Positions 1 to 13,430 of a DNA stretch of 64,000 nucleotides are shown piece by piece. Source of the DNA: Phylloscopus collybita. Taxonomy: Eukaryota; Chordata; Aves; Passeriformes; Phylloscopidae. The DNA lies in contig JAJNNQ010000024.1 of NCBI GenBank assembly GCA_027886175.1, positions 8,602,001 through 8,666,000 on the forward strand. Reading direction: 5' to 3'. Under the pieces are notes generated by a model. The model did no database searches, was not told where the DNA came from, and saw only the letters and a list, made by a program, of their open reading frames with translations. Numbering within the stretch: the first letter of the stretch is position 1; each line of letters begins with the position of its first letter. The translations under genes and the position numbers were made by a program.

Positions 1-2360
1 TCCATCCTTAATGCAAACTCACCTACAGCCTTTCACATAGAAGCTTGACTGCATTTCGCACACTTCTTTCATATTCCAGGGCAAGCTATAAGTCTCTTTA
101 TACATACAAAAATTGGTATTACTAAAAGTGAAATTATTTCTAAATTTATTCTTTTTTTTGTTTTGCTTTGTTCTGTTTCACTTGAAGAGAGGTGCAACAT
201 TTCTTTGAGTCTGGAGTTACTTGTGATCTGTATTTGCAAATTAATTATTTTGATAAGCTATGTTTATATGATCATCTAGGTCATAAAAATAGACCAGGCT
301 GTTCTCCTAAACCATGAAGACACCAACTAAATGTCATGGGCTCATGTTACGTGAGGGATAGAGGACATGATGTTGAATTCATTTGCAATTTTAAGGTAAT
401 ATTCATTTGTGACTCTTTCTTGCATCATCTGTTCTTTGACTCCAACAGTTCAGACACCTATTGCTCTTCTTTTCTCTTAATTACCCCAGCTGCACAGAAA
501 TTAATGGAAAAATTTCTGCTGTGAACACTAATCATATCTGCAGTACTTAATATAGCTTTTTGGATAAAAAGGAACATATTTAATTGCCCTCTCACACATA
601 CCATTGTCGAGTATCAAGAAATTTTATTATGGTTAATTCTGTAATAGGATTATTGTGAAAAAAAACCACCTCCAGCATTAAATGAAAAGGTTTTTTGAAT
701 AAAAATTCTATAATTTCAGTGTAAAAAAAGGAAAAAAAAATTCTAAGCCAAGGTTTTCAAATAGTAACAACAGACTCAGCTTGCAACACCTTGATTTTCA
801 GAAGCACAGTTTGTAGGTTTATTAAGAACATTGGTTATTTTGTCATGTCATAGTGCAGGAACTGCAAGGGAGGAGGAACTTTTGGCTAAAGAATATAGTT
901 TAAGATAACCAGTTTAGATCCTGACAAAACACTTCAAGTCATGATAAAATCCATATTTTCTAGATGATATCTAGGATGAGAGATATTTTCTGAGATGAAG
1001 ATGCCTTTGGCTATTCACTGTCTTTTGCCAAGGGAAGAAAGTATTTTAATGTAAAGAAACAGTGGCTTTAAGGCTCAAGTATGAGCAGAAAACCAGCACC
1101 AGACAGATGTATATTATTCATATGAAACAGGTAAGATGCATACATTTTCTCAGTCTGTAGTTGAAGCGTCTGAAATAAATACATGGGAAGAAGATAGAAC
1201 ATGCAAGGAAGAAAAAAAAGACACATGAAATAAATTGATCAATTATTCTGCAGAATTTATTTCTTAAAAATGAGTATAAAGAGGTCAACATCTATCTGGA
1301 CAGAAAGAAGAGAACCTCATGATACTTCATTACAGGTTTTATCTCCTAGTGCTTCTTTCTATTAAAAAACAGCAGAAGAAATTTCTAAACTTTACAGGTA
1401 TTTCATCACAAGTTGTTAGATATTGCAGAGCTGTTAGACAGCATCTAGAACTTTGTCATTGATGATGTACAATTTAAACAGGAATCATTTTGATTTCAGG
1501 CATCTGAAAGCCAGAACTCTTAAACAGCCTTAAAAACAGGATGTAACAATCATCTTATTACAGAAGTAAAAAGAGGTTTCTTTATAGATTAGATATTTTT
1601 TTCTGTAGTGTATGTTTTTATAAGGAAGCTACTAATCTGAATTTATTAAAAAGTACTAATCCTACAGAGATGAATCTGTTTTTATAACTAGGGAATTAAA
1701 TTTGCAATGTTATGTTTCTTTCTTAAACCAAAGCTAGGTTGCCTGGTTTTGGTTTCTTTTGGGTTTGGGGTTCTTTTCCTCAGTAAATAACAACATATGA
1801 ATTCCTCTAGGAATCAACAGACACATAGGACAAACCTCTGTTGTTATTGCTTTTTTCTGACATTTGAAATTCTCTCTTCTGATCACATGAGAAATTGCCT
1901 CTTTTTAAAAAATGATCATTAATAATTAATAACTTTAATAAAAACTTCTTATAGGAGGCAGGGAAGTGTAGAGGAACATTCCCTTTTTTTTTTCCTATAT
2001 TGCTGTGTGAACAGGGAAAGGAGAGGATTCTCTTTGTTTCCAAAGTGGTAAGGAAAAATAAAAGCCTTTAAACAGTTCACAGCAGAAACAGAAGAACTTA
2101 CTATATTTGCATGTGTGTACATTATTTTTGGTTTTTTTTTTTTTTAAAGGTGCACTGGAAACTGCATGAAGCTGTGATATCCTTGCAGTTAATTTTGGTG
2201 TGAGTGAGGTCAGAGCCAGACCCCTCTTGTTCAAAGGAACAGACAAATTGCTGTAAGCAGACCACTACAGAGGCTGTGGACATGTCTGTTCATTAGTGTC
2301 TGCAGAGAAACGTGTGGCCATGTAGACAATCAGCATCCATGGTGAGGTTACATAGCTGCC
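1..2360. other. Unassigned AT-rich non-coding stretch
   Basis: No gene, RNA gene or identifiable repeat was recognised. Open frames are short and show no family resemblance. Small A and T runs occur, for example near 655-740 and 1990-2000, and a short T/G tract lies at about 1743-1780. Read as unique intergenic or intronic bird DNA. Confidence 0.6.
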
Positions 2361-2430
2361 ACCTGCTACTCTAATGAGATGGAAGGCAATTAAAAATAAT
2401 TACCACTGCAGACTCATTAACATTCCGTAG
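2361..2430. promoter_or_regulatory. Homeodomain-site-rich patch, possible enhancer
   Basis: Within about 70 bases there are several TAAT/ATTA cores: CTAATGAG near 2371, GCAATTAAAAATAATTACC at about 2387-2405, and CTCATTAACATT at about 2412-2423. Homeodomain proteins bind TAATTA-like cores, and clusters of them are common in developmental enhancers kept in gene deserts. In AT-rich DNA such cores also arise by chance. The flanks (about 2160-2480) are more mixed in composition than the surroundings. No conservation could be tested, so this is only a candidate. Confidence 0.2.
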
Positions 2431-5041
2431 GTTTGTTCAACTCTGGCCCCTCATAATTGCTGCAGAACATTTTAGTGTGTCTCAAAACTGACTGTGAAAC
2501 TCAGTGATATTTTAAATCAGGGATTGAGAGGGAGTGTGAATCTCACAGGTTAATTCCAAGGAAGATATTTAATAGCTACAAACCACCACAGTACAGTACT
2601 GAGAAGGTTATCATTTCAATACTGTAGGAGTGTCAAGAGTCTCACCATTGAACCAGACCTGAAGGTCTTTCTGTGTAGTGTTCTGAGGTTTAAATTTGTG
2701 GATTTTCATGTACATCTGTTTGGACCTGAGAGACTTGAATAGTAAAATTGTGTCAGGAAGCTTTTAACTTTTCAAGGCAACATCACAGAAGATACAGTGC
2801 AAATGCTGAAAATGGAAGAGAAAACAAGTTGCCACAAAATGGTTTCTGTGGAGTGACTCATTAGTGATGTCATAAGAGAGTTCTCAGGGTTTTTTGGTAC
2901 CTCTAGGAGGTCTCTGATTCCAGTGGCAGGGAGAAAAGGAGGTTCTTTCCAGGTAGAAACTTGCTTTAAACAGCTAATGAATAAGTGAAGACACAAGGCA
3001 GGGACTCTTTGAGAACAGTGCATGTTCTCTGGGGTTGGGTTTGAGGATAGTCAGTGCCATAACCTCTGTTAAAATTAAAAAAGATATCTCCAAGCCTAGA
3101 GAAATGAAGTTGGGTGTCATGGACCAGATCTGAGAAACATGGAAGTCAATTATTTGTTTTGATTTTTTTCTGTATTTTTATTCTAAATAGTTTTACTGGA
3201 CAGGAAATAGAGTACATTATGTTTTATACAATATACATGTACCATAGACTGCATATAGTCTGAGACAGAAGTGAGAATTTAGCTTAAAGATAAAAAATTA
3301 TAATGTCTGCAGAGATGAAATTTTGAAAATGAGTAATTTACGAAGATTTTAAAGAAGGAACAACCAATTCCTCCCCAAAGTTAATAATAACATGAGCTTT
3401 AATAATTGCAACATTTTGATGCTGCACAGTAATCTGGAGTTTTGTGGTGACTTCTGGGATTCATTTCTCTCCTCTGATACCTCTTTCCAGAGAGTTGTCA
3501 AGTCTCTGGTATGATAAGGACCATTGAAGCTAGCAAGGGAAAGAACCAAGATCAGAGATTAGAGGGGCAGGAATGGGAGTTTTGCCACCATGGAAGAAGG
3601 AGGAGGCCTGGGGTTGGATTTCACTGAAATCTAGCTGTACACTTTTTGCATCCCCTCACACAAGATGTTGAATTTCTGGCCTTTGGTTTTCTAAAGATAA
3701 GATGCAAATGAAGTACTACCCAGCTGGAATATGACATAAACTGAGAAAGCTGCAGGTACAGTCCACATAATTCACCCTCTACTCTGGTAGAGTTCAGTAC
3801 TCTAAATTTTCTGGTGGTATCATCAGTTAAGACTAGGATGGTATGGGATTCTGTAAGAAATGTCATTTTTTAACTGAAATTCAATCTAGAATTGTTATAT
3901 TTTCACTTCATATCATTTGAGAAATACTGTACTGCTGTATGAAGAAATGCCATATCCTTAACCAAAAGTGTTACAGGCTAATATTCAATAGCAAAATTTT
4001 CAGATATCCATTCCTCAATGTCTTAGTCCTAATTTCCTTCATATCTGTTTTTTTTTTCTTATGGAAGAAATAAAGGTAAAACCTGTACTGGGGATTGATG
4101 ACTTTTTGTAAAGGCCCTGATCTAATTTTCTGCCTATTGTAGACTCAATTTTTAGTGATGGCACTATTATTTTTGCTTTTCTTCTTCTTCTAACTGTGTT
4201 ACTTTCTGTGTTAGCAGAAACAAATCACCATACAACAAAAGCGTGCTGTCATTTGTCATTACAGAGGACAATAGTTACATACTGTAAGAACTGTGTGTTT
4301 TGTCATAGTTTTATAGGCATCAGGTATATAATCATATGCTATGTTGTGGCAGCCAGGAAGGCAATGCAACACATCAGCAGGAGAATTGAAATGGCCTTCA
4401 GCAATATGTGCAAATTCAAATAGTGAAATACTGCTTTCTGTGGGCCTTTTGTATTTATATTCAAAATGTTGCAGCACAATAACAAGAGTTGAACACAGTC
4501 AGAGGTCTAATGAATTAGATTTTTCCTTGGCTCTGCTGAAAACACATTCAGCAGTTGCAGCAATGGCAAGCCCATCTCATTAAATTAAGTGCCTCAGCCA
4601 CCAGTGCCAGCAACACTTCATAAGGCTTATGTACTAAAGTTTTTGGGATATTGCTAGTCTGGCACATGTCCCAAAGAGATGATCATCTGCTTTTTAGAGA
4701 ACCACTATCAGATGCCATGAATATTTGAGGATCACCAAAGGTAGACAGAAGGTTTGTTCATTGAGGTGAGGGAGGATGAAAAATGTGAAGAGTTTTCTAA
4801 ATTTGTCCCTAAAATACTTTTAAAATTTTATCCAAGGTAAGTTTTCATTTAATATAGGGCCACATTTCATTTCTTTTGTTCATCTTAAGATATAATCACA
4901 TTGGCTTAAGCTGTATTTATCTTGCAGCAAAGTACTCTTCTCTGTTACTATAAAGGGAGGAATTCATCTTTGTATTGTCGCCACCATAAATATGTTTGGA
5001 AATGCAGACCCAAACCTATTTCATGAGTACTCTCATGGCTT
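2431..5041. other. Unassigned non-coding stretch
   Basis: Nothing identifiable was seen. There is no recognisable coding exon, LINE or LTR remnant, and only short T runs (for example near 4049). Several short open frames lie on both strands around 4.2-4.6 kb but none resembles a known protein. Confidence 0.55.
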
Positions 5042-5545
5042 TCAGTCAGATGAACTGTTAAGGCAGGGCATCACTGGGCTGCAGAGTGCTGGATGAAGGT
5101 GCCCAGGGTCTGCCTGGGGCTGCTGGGCAATGTCTGAGAAGTGGCTGGAGCTGACCTGGACATAGAGGAGGACGTGGTCCAGGTGCCAGAGCAAGGGTTC
5201 CCTTGTGATTCCTGGAGAAGACCATGACAGAGTTGGGATTTCCCTGCTGCCCATGGAGGACCACAGTGGAGCAGATCTCCATAGAGCAGCCCTTGCAGGA
5301 TCCCACATCAGAACAGGTGGATCTGGAGGAAGTGCAGGTGCAATGAAGGAGGCTGCAACCTGATGGAGACCCCATGGAGAGGAGCCCACACAGGAGCAAA
5401 TTTTCTAGCAGGAAAAAGGGGAGACCCATACAGGAGCCATGTGTTCCTAAAGGACTGGGGCCCAAGGAAAAGGATCAGTTTGTGAAAGAACTGTAGCCTG
5501 TGGAAAAGATTCATGTTGGAGGAATTCAGTGGGGGGAAAAACCAG
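5042..5545 (+). mobile_element. GC-rich interspersed repeat, probably avian ERV LTR fragment
   Basis: This block is clearly GC-richer than its flanks and carries a loosely periodic phrase: GGAGCAG or a variant, followed by GTGG and GGACC-like words, recurring about every 35-40 bases. I recognise this pattern from a repeat found in many bird genomes, which I believe is the GC-rich part of an ERVL-type LTR; an untranslated leader of a CR1 LINE is the alternative. Three overlapping minus-strand open frames (up to 135 codons) fall inside it, but they follow from GC-rich repeat composition rather than from a gene. No matching second LTR, no retroviral gene and no target duplication was found nearby, so it looks like an old fragment. 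Edges are approximate. Confidence 0.5.
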
Positions 5546-6823
5546 CCAAAATCAAGCTTGAGTATCATCCTTTTCAGTATCCTGGTTTTTCCAGTGCCTT
5601 ATACCAAACTGTACCAGAAAAAAATAGGGGTGAAACACATAAAATCCTCAGATCTTCTCCTATATTTTCAGCCACCACATTATCATATTTAACTAGTAGT
5701 TAAAACTGTCCTCAAATTTAACTTCAAATCATATGATTAAACTTGCATCGTGAGTCCTTTTAAGACTATTTTTAAAAGATTTAGGCAAATAAGTAAGAAT
5801 TTGCAAAATACAACCTGCAGCAGGTGAAAACAGCCTCCTGGTTTCAGACAGAAAATTTGAAAAGGGAAGGTTTACTTAATTTTCCCCTGCTCTGTGGACT
5901 TGTAATTAAATTGTGGCAAGACATTTCCCTCCATTCCCAACCCCCAGCCCTGCTGTTGTATTATGTTCCCAACCAGCCCTGGCTTCAAGTGACAAATAGC
6001 TTATTTACTCACATCAGGAGGTGAGGTATCTCAGTCATCATTTCTCCTTGCTCCAGGATAATCTTTGTACCCAGGAAAGTACCACAAACATTCATTTATG
6101 GATGTTGCAGTTAGAGGGGACTGTCTACATCCTGCTGAAGCTGTCACACACTGAATGATAAATAGCTGCAGAAAAAGACAGAAAAATGACTGTTTCTCTA
6201 CAGCCTGCTAGAGTTATCTTCTCATTCTTGGATAGGATCATCTTTTTTTCATTGAACGTTTTGCTCTTTCATAGCAAATATTCAGGGTTTTTAAATGAAA
6301 TAATTGTTGTCTTTATACAGACTAGGAAACTGAAAGGCAGAGAGATTAGAAGTATGCTATAGATACAAGTCCTAGATGGTTGAACTGGTTTTGCCCACTC
6401 CCTGAGCTGGCTGAAGTTGAAATACCTTTGATCTAAACATAATTTACGCAACAGTGTGTGGTGGTGCTCAGCAGTAATTTGCCTGCCAGCTTTGCAGAAG
6501 GTGGGGGGCATTTCTCATGTTCTTAACCTCTCTGTCTCTCTAACCATATCAGCTTTTTGTTCATAGTATTTAAAACCTTCTTTTATTTCTGGTATACTTA
6601 CACAATATCCTCTGTACACAGTATGTTGGTAGAAGAGACCAACACCTAAGAGTTGAATGTGCCTGCTGTGATAAATTAACATTATCAGTTAATTTGAAGA
6701 TTCGATCCACACTTAAGCATCATAGAGGAAGTTTCACTGTGAGTACAGTACAGAAAGAAGATGAAAAACATGGGGAGAAAAACTGTTTACCCAAAGGGGT
6801 TTTTGCTGAAGTCTCTTTCATTG
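5546..6823. other. Unassigned non-coding stretch
   Basis: AT-rich unique-looking sequence with no gene, RNA or repeat family that I can name. The open frames here (about 60-80 codons) resemble nothing known. Confidence 0.55.
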
Positions 6824-7264
6824 TCATAGAATCACAGAATGGTTTGTGTTGGAAAGGATTTTAAATATCCTTCAGTTCCAAACCCCTCTGCAGTGGATAA
6901 GGACACCTTTCCCTATCCCAGGTTGCTCAGGGCCCCATCCAGCCTGGCCTTGAACATTTCCAGGGATGGGGCATCCACAGCTTCTCTTCTCTGGGCAACC
7001 TGTCCCAGTGCATCCCACCCTCAAAAGAAGAATTTCTTCCTCATAACATAAACTAAATCTGTTCTTTCAGATTAAAGCCATTATCCATTTTCCTATGGAG
7101 TAAGTCCCTCTCCAGCTCTCTTGGAGGCCTGATTTTGGTACTGGAAGATGTCATAAGGTCTCTTCAGAACCTTCTTCTCTCCAGGTTGAACAATCCCAAC
7201 TCTGTCAGCCTGTCCTCACAGGAGAGGTGCTCCAGCCCTCTGAGACATCCTCATGGCCTCCTAC
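6824..7264 (-). mobile_element. CR1 LINE, 3' fragment
   Basis: The left edge reads TCATAGAATCACAGAAT, the reverse complement of the ATTCTATG-type repeat that ends CR1 elements, so the element lies on the minus strand with its 3' end at the left. Diagnostic CR1 phrases follow in order: GGTTTGTGTTGGAAAGGA, a degenerate 'aacccctctgcagtgg' portion, CAGGGATGGGGCATCCACAG, CTCTGGGCAACCTGTCCCAG, AATTTCTTCCTCATA, AAGTCCCTCTCCAG, CTTCTCTCCAGGTTGAACAA, CAGCCTGTCCTCACAGGAG and GGTGCTCCAGCCCTCTGA. About 440 bases remain of an element normally near 4.5 kb, so it is strongly 5'-truncated, as most CR1 copies are. CR1 is a non-LTR retrotransposon of reptiles and birds. The copy cannot code for protein. The 70-codon plus-strand open frame inside it is antisense CR1, not a gene. 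Confidence 0.95.
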
Positions 7265-8646
7265 AAACACAATTACATTGCCTCACATCTTAGAATTTTT
7301 TTCTATACAACAGTCTATCTGATCTGTTCATTAAGAATGTGTTCACATGACAGCAAGAAGGGTGACAGCTGCCCTATTTTTAAACTTCAGGAGGCTGCAA
7401 CTTCAAGAGCATGTTTAGAATGAGTGTCTGTGAAGTGCTGAGCAAAGTTAAGAGAACCAAGAAACAGACACAGACCAGAACACACCTTTGCTCCCAGTAA
7501 AATCACTGGCACATTTCCATCAATTTGCAGGAAGGAAAAGTTGGTATTTTATACAATTCCATTCATTACACTTATAAATCTGCCATTTTATTTGAAATGT
7601 CGAAAGTGATGTCTGTGGGTTTGTTTTTGTTTTTCCTATGTTTGCTTGGCAATATAAGAACTATTCTGTCTCCAGTTAAAACCCTAACAATACCCACCAC
7701 AAACAAATCTTCTCCAAAACTCTTTTGCTTCCCATCAAATAAATTTCTTCTAGTATTTCACACTGAAAGAATGATGGCTTCATAGACTACCTGGATGCTT
7801 GTGTTCCACAATACCAGAATTACAGATTTCTATCCTGATTGTTCCCTGATTTCACACCAGTCATACTGACAAAAGAATTGTTTTCATAAATAAAGCAGCT
7901 GATTTACAGCAGCTGTCCACTCTGAATTTTTTTAGCCCATGGCAAATGTAAAATAAATTGAGTTTGCCTAGCCTTCTTTCATGCTAACTTAGATTACACT
8001 GCATTTGCCACAGGCTAAGAGCATTCAAATAGATATTTATTGTGGATTTGCCAGCACATGGTAACTTCTCACCCTGCAGCGATGTGGCTGCTTGAGGTCT
8101 CAGGCAGAGAAGTTTTAATGTTACAAGTTCTCACATTAAGCAATAAAATTAATAAACAAATAAAATTTCGGCATTATTTTGTGGAAAGTGGATACAGAAG
8201 CTAAGCTGGCCTGAGATCAAATACAAGATCATTTAATTAGTGAATGAAGGTAGGCAGAAAAAAAGCAGGTCTTGATTTAGAAATCTTTTAAAAGATGAAG
8301 TTGCCTTATTTAGATTGTCAAAGTCAATTTTGAATGATTGCCCAAAACTCCTAATGACATGCTTTCATAAAGTTTGATTATTTTGTCCTTGCAGAGAGTA
8401 CAAGATCCAAGATTGTTTTCTGACTTTACAAAAGTAGTCTGACGCCTTGTAGCATATCTTTTAGATGTTACTTGACCTTGATGCATTTGAGGGGATAATA
8501 GCCCTAATTTTATGATTTAAAAATCCAGTAATGTAATTGAAAACTCCAACAGCAATTTACTAAACATAGAAATACTTTTTTAGGAAAGATTCGCAGCCAG
8601 GAGGTTTTATGTAGACTTGTGAAAATACACCATACCTTCTATGTGA
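7265..8646. other. Unassigned non-coding stretch
   Basis: No identifiable gene or repeat. Unique AT-rich sequence. One 86-codon plus-strand open frame (7525-7785) has no recognisable features. Confidence 0.55.
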
Positions 8647-8702
8647 GATAGGATAGGATAGGATAGGATAGGATAGGATAGGATAGGATAGGATAGGATA
8701 AT
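8647..8702 (+). repeat. (GGATA)n microsatellite
   Basis: Ten perfect copies of the pentamer GGATA run from 8651 to 8700, with a partial unit on each side. The lack of interruptions suggests recent expansion and likely length polymorphism. Confidence 0.98.
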
Positions 8703-11404
8703 TTGGTTGGACAAGACTTAAAGTGATCATCTAATACAACTGTCTGACCAATTCAGGGATGACCAAAGCAGATCTTTTTCCTCTTTGCACATTAACGACA
8801 TTATTTTTATGTCTTGAGTGTGCAGTTTAATTAGCTTTAAGCATGATCAAATATCTGGAGATCTATATTAAAATTCTTGCTTATTTAACCACTGTTTAAA
8901 AACAGCTTACAGAAATTTGAGGAGTTTTAAAACAAGACAGTCAACCTTTATCAATACTGCCATTGTGAAATGCTAACCTTTGGCTAATCTCTTTAAAATT
9001 GAGAAAGTGAGAGTAGATAAGGAAAAAAACAAACAAATCTCAGAGTGTCCCCTAAGTGCCTAGCAAATTGTGTGGTGAAATTCAAGCCAGTTAATAGGTT
9101 CTTTGCTCCAAGTGCTCACATTTGTTTATTCTGAGTTATGACAGACCAAAGACTTATGTTCACCTACAGAGAAATCGAGGCTTTTACACTTCCTGGGCTA
9201 GTCCTAGTTTTAATCAGCAGCATGTCTGGGATGAAACAAGCACTCTATTGCACAGGGTTTTTCTTAAGAGTAAAATGATGAGACTTAAAACCTAATCAGT
9301 GTGCCTTTAAGATTTCTCCTTTTAATGTTGAAAATTAAGTGGTGCCTTTCCCATTCTTAATTTTTAGTTCTTGTTTTGATAAATCTTCAAGCAGATAAGA
9401 TTTTTCTATGTTGTCTCATCATGCTTGCATTTGGTATTTAGCACAGCTTATCTGCAATACAAGAGAGTCATTTCACAGCTATTTTTACTGGGGAAAACCC
9501 ATTAAAACAGTAAATTTTTGAATGTTGGGTTCAAGAGAGGGATCACTGTCTTCAATTCTCACAGAAATCAGCAGTGACTTGGGGTCAATCAGCTTATTTG
9601 CCCACAAGGCTTGTTATCACACAGAGGTGAATTTGTTTTCTCATGAAATACAAGACTGAAGCTCTCCTTTTTTACCAATACAAGTGACCTAATCCAGTTT
9701 AGGTTAAAGCTCCTTGTATCTTAGGTTAAGTGGTATAAAATATCTGAAGAACAATCAAGATGTTCGTAATCTATGGGTACCTTGCTTTAATTTCTAATGA
9801 ATTCCACAGTGTTCTATACAACTCTTGGTCACTTTTAAGGGAAAGACTAAAGTCTTCACAATTCAAAACATGTATATAAGGCAGTCCTGATCAAGCATGG
9901 GATGTTTGATAAGCACCATGTGTATTCCTTTTAGGCTTTACAATTTTGTGGTATTCAGAGCTTATCTAGGATTTTGTTTCAAGAGTAAAATGTCATCATT
10001 TACAAGTGGCATAGACCAGCACACGTCAAATAACACAAGTTGATCCTGGGTTTATGTTAAGGAAATGTGTTTCCTTTCCTGAACATAGTCTAGTGAACTT
10101 CAGACAGTTAGCAAGGGGCTATTCCTGCAGCTGAATCAGATCCTTGTTTCACTGGCCAACCAGCAAAACCCCTTCTTTGTCCACTCCAGCTGACCAGCCA
10201 GGGCCTCAAATCCCCACACAGTCCAGTCCAAGAAAGGTAAAACACTTCTTGACAAATTAACTGCGAATCACCCAAGTTGTGAAAAACTCCTTTGCAAACC
10301 CAAAATATCACTCTGTTAAACGTGTGAAGCTTGTATTTTAAAGAGAGCAGTGACACAAGTGGGAAGTTGAGGAATTTCAGCCATTAAAACCTGCAGTCAC
10401 TCCTGTGTTTGGAGATGTGGTGTGCTTACGTCTGCTCCCCTTACAGCCCCTTAACTGAATGATAGATACCTATCAGCTTTCCTCTACAATTAAAAGCCAC
10501 CTGGCTAGTACAGCAGACATGCAAAACTCACACATTTAAACATTCTGGAAATTGAAGAGGTAGTCAGGGAATTTGCAATATTTGCTTAGTTTTCACCTTA
10601 GAAGCAGGAAGAAAATCAAGCCTCACAATCACTTTTGGAAAATCCTTTTCTGTGACATCCCGTTTGTAATTTCTAGTAGCAATTCTCAAGTGTACCTAAG
10701 CTTTCTCACACAGTTTTGAGACACTTTTTGTTCATCAGATCTCACTTTTTCCATCAACCATGAGTTTAGGTGTCTCCAGAAATGTCATTTATTGTAATCA
10801 GATCTGGATATTTCTCAGCTGTGGCGACTTGACTTTGGCTGCCAGAGAGTCTCTCACTCTCTCATCAGCAAGATGGGGAGGAAATAGGATGGAAAAGCTC
10901 AAGGGTTAAAGTAAGGACAGGGAGATCACTTACCAATTACCATCACAGGCAAAAGAGATTCCACTTCGGAAAACTGATTCATTGCCAAATTATAAGCGTG
11001 CAATAGTGAGAAATAAAAACAAAACTAAAAACACCTTCTCCCCAGCCCTCCTTCTAAGTCTCAAATTCACTTATGACTCTTCCTCCTCTCCCTGAGGGGC
11101 ACAAAGGTGTGAGGAATGGGGCTGGAGGTCAGTTCATGATGCTTTGTCTCTGCCACTCCTTCCTACAGCCCAAATTTGGGATCCTTCCCATGGCAGATAG
11201 TCCTCCCATGTATCTGAATAGGAAATATAGGTAAAATGCAATTTCTAATTAGAAGCCCATCTGTTCTGAGGAGCAAAATTGATATGGAGTAGTACTTGGA
11301 TAGCCTGGCCCTGTCCTAGAAATAAAAACTGGAAATTTTGGAATAAATCATAAACTACCAAATATTTGCTTTGAATGCTGCTTCAGAGAAGGCTCAATTC
11401 TATG
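8703..11404. other. Unassigned non-coding stretch
   Basis: No gene or repeat family recognised over 2.7 kb. A slightly less AT-rich part near 10.1-10.4 kb contains an 82-codon minus-strand open frame without known similarity. Confidence 0.55.
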
Positions 11405-11440
11405 AAAAAAAAAAAAAAAAAAAGAAAGAAAGAAAAAAGG
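11405..11440 (+). repeat. Poly-A / GAAA low-complexity tract
   Basis: A run of about twenty A residues is followed by a few AAAG units. It may be the tail of a decayed retroposon, but no body is recognisable to its left. Confidence 0.85.
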
Positions 11441-11761
11441 TAAAGATGTTAATAAGCTTAAGTGACTGAGAAAAGTATGGCTGTATACTGGCAGGAAGTA
11501 GGGAAATGCCTCACTGTCTTTGTAAACGTATCCTAAAGAAATTGCTAACCATGGCAAAATCTCAGCTTTGAACAGATGAGAGGGAGAAGACAGATGGACC
11601 TGAAATGATCAATGAAACACAAAAATTAAACTAGTCATGAAAGTTCATTCTCTGTGTGAGTCAGAGGCAAAGCCAGGGGTTCTAGTTCATGTTGGAATGT
11701 GGGCTGTGCTTAAACCATACTTCTGCCAAGTATTGCCATACAACTTCCTTAAAATGAGTCT

Positions 11762-11910
11762 GGGGTGGTTTTTTTGTTTGTTTGTGGGTTGGTTTTTTTG
11801 GTTTTTTTGGGGTTTTATTTGGTTTTTTTTCTGTTGTTATTTTTGTGGTTTTTTGGTGGGTTTTGTTGTTGTTGTTTGTTTGTTTTGTTGTTTGTTTGTT
11901 CTAGTGGGGG
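11762..11910 (+). repeat. T/G-rich low-complexity tract
   Basis: The plus strand is almost only T and G (units such as GTTT, GGTTTTTTT and TTGTTG) with several GGG runs. An apparent 138-codon open frame across it (11637-12053) encodes mainly F, G, V and C and is a composition artefact. Confidence 0.9.
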
Positions 11911-13430
11911 GTAAGCAGACAAAGTTTCATCCTTTTTCTTATTCCTTCGCATTCCTCATTTTCATCATATTATTTTCATACATTTTCACTTCTGGAACCA
12001 CAGACCTAAGAGCAACTTTCAGTCACATATGTATGTTTTTATGTACTCCTTAAGCCCTCTCAGCAGTGAGCATTCAATTTTTCACTTCTTCTGTGAAGAT
12101 ATTCTGTGCACAGCATGTTGTTGCAGCTGTGGAGGTTAACCTAACTTCTTCCAGTCACCTATATTGAAGTGAAAGGGGACTTTTGGGTTTCTGTTCTAAT
12201 ACTATCCAGCCTCCACCTAGACAGTAGATGGAGAGGGAAGGAGAAGGGGGAAGGGGAAAGGGCAGGCTCTTCCTTAGTAAAGGTTCACTGCAGAAGCTTC
12301 TCACATTGCTGTGTTTATTCAGAGAGACATGTCAAGAGCTTGCTTCCTTTTTTACTTCCCCACTTCATTCTGAACTTTGTCCTCACTAAATAAGATGGGC
12401 ATATCTGTATTTTATATTGCAGTTCAAGAGACAAGCTAATTATCTCATTATGATTAACCATTACCATGTGGAGGTTTTTCTTTGCTGACAGAAGAACCAG
12501 GGACAATATTTCATTGTGTAAAGCAGGCATTGTACAAATAAAGATTGCAAATATTACCACTTGAATAACAGATAAGGCAGCTGCAAAACCAGGAAACACA
12601 GCCAAAGTATTTGGAGGAAAAATACTTAATATTTCTTAGAGGGATAAAACATTAATTTCTTCTGATTGAACAGTGCCAGTCTGGTCTCTGACACTGTTTA
12701 GGCCATATCCAATGTGGCTGATAGAAGAGCACCCAGCTCTTTAATGGAAAGGAAAAAGCTACATCTCACCACATCACCTGTTCAAACAATTGGGGATTTG
12801 AGTTCTGGGAAGTATATACATAGGGAGTAGGGAAGTATATTTACTGACCTCAGTGCAGCCTTAGAGCACAGATTACAACTTCAGAATAAACTAAAATATA
12901 AATGTTGGCATTCTTTCCTTCAGAAGTATACTTTAATTAGAGGTTAATTTTGTTCTTTTTTTTCTATGCAAATTTTCACATGAATCCAGCTTAATTTTTA
13001 ATTCATACTGTAACAAGAGTTACATAAAAATAGATCTGAGTAGCTGATAATTACAAATTAGTTAATCACCATTCTTAAAACTGGATAGAATTAATTGCAA
13101 TAAGTTAATTTGAGTATCAAGGTATTAGTGGATAGATATGTATCCTTAACTGTACACATTAAAATGATATCTTGTATAGTATTACTGAGAAAAACTCTTC
13201 CTGAAAAAGGCTGTATGTCATGCTTTTGTAAATCAGACCTAACAACTGTCCTGATGCTGGCCTAATATAGTGATAACATTTAAATAAGTGTTGTTGACAT
13301 ATCTTTAATCATATGGAAAGTTATGTGTCTCCAGTCTGAGAAATATTATGATCAAAGTGTCAGAAAAACAGTACCCTTGTTTTTTAAGGTAAGATTTGCA
13401 TTCAATTCACAACACCTCAATTACATCGTA
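11911..13430. other. Unassigned non-coding stretch
   Basis: No gene or known repeat. Short purine-rich words occur near 12230-12270. A 96-codon minus-strand open frame (12315-12605) is unrecognised. Confidence 0.55.

Noticed and set aside
5042..5465. Two 115-135-codon minus-strand frames
   Set aside because: They lie in a GC-rich interspersed repeat where stop codons are rare; no protein family is visible.
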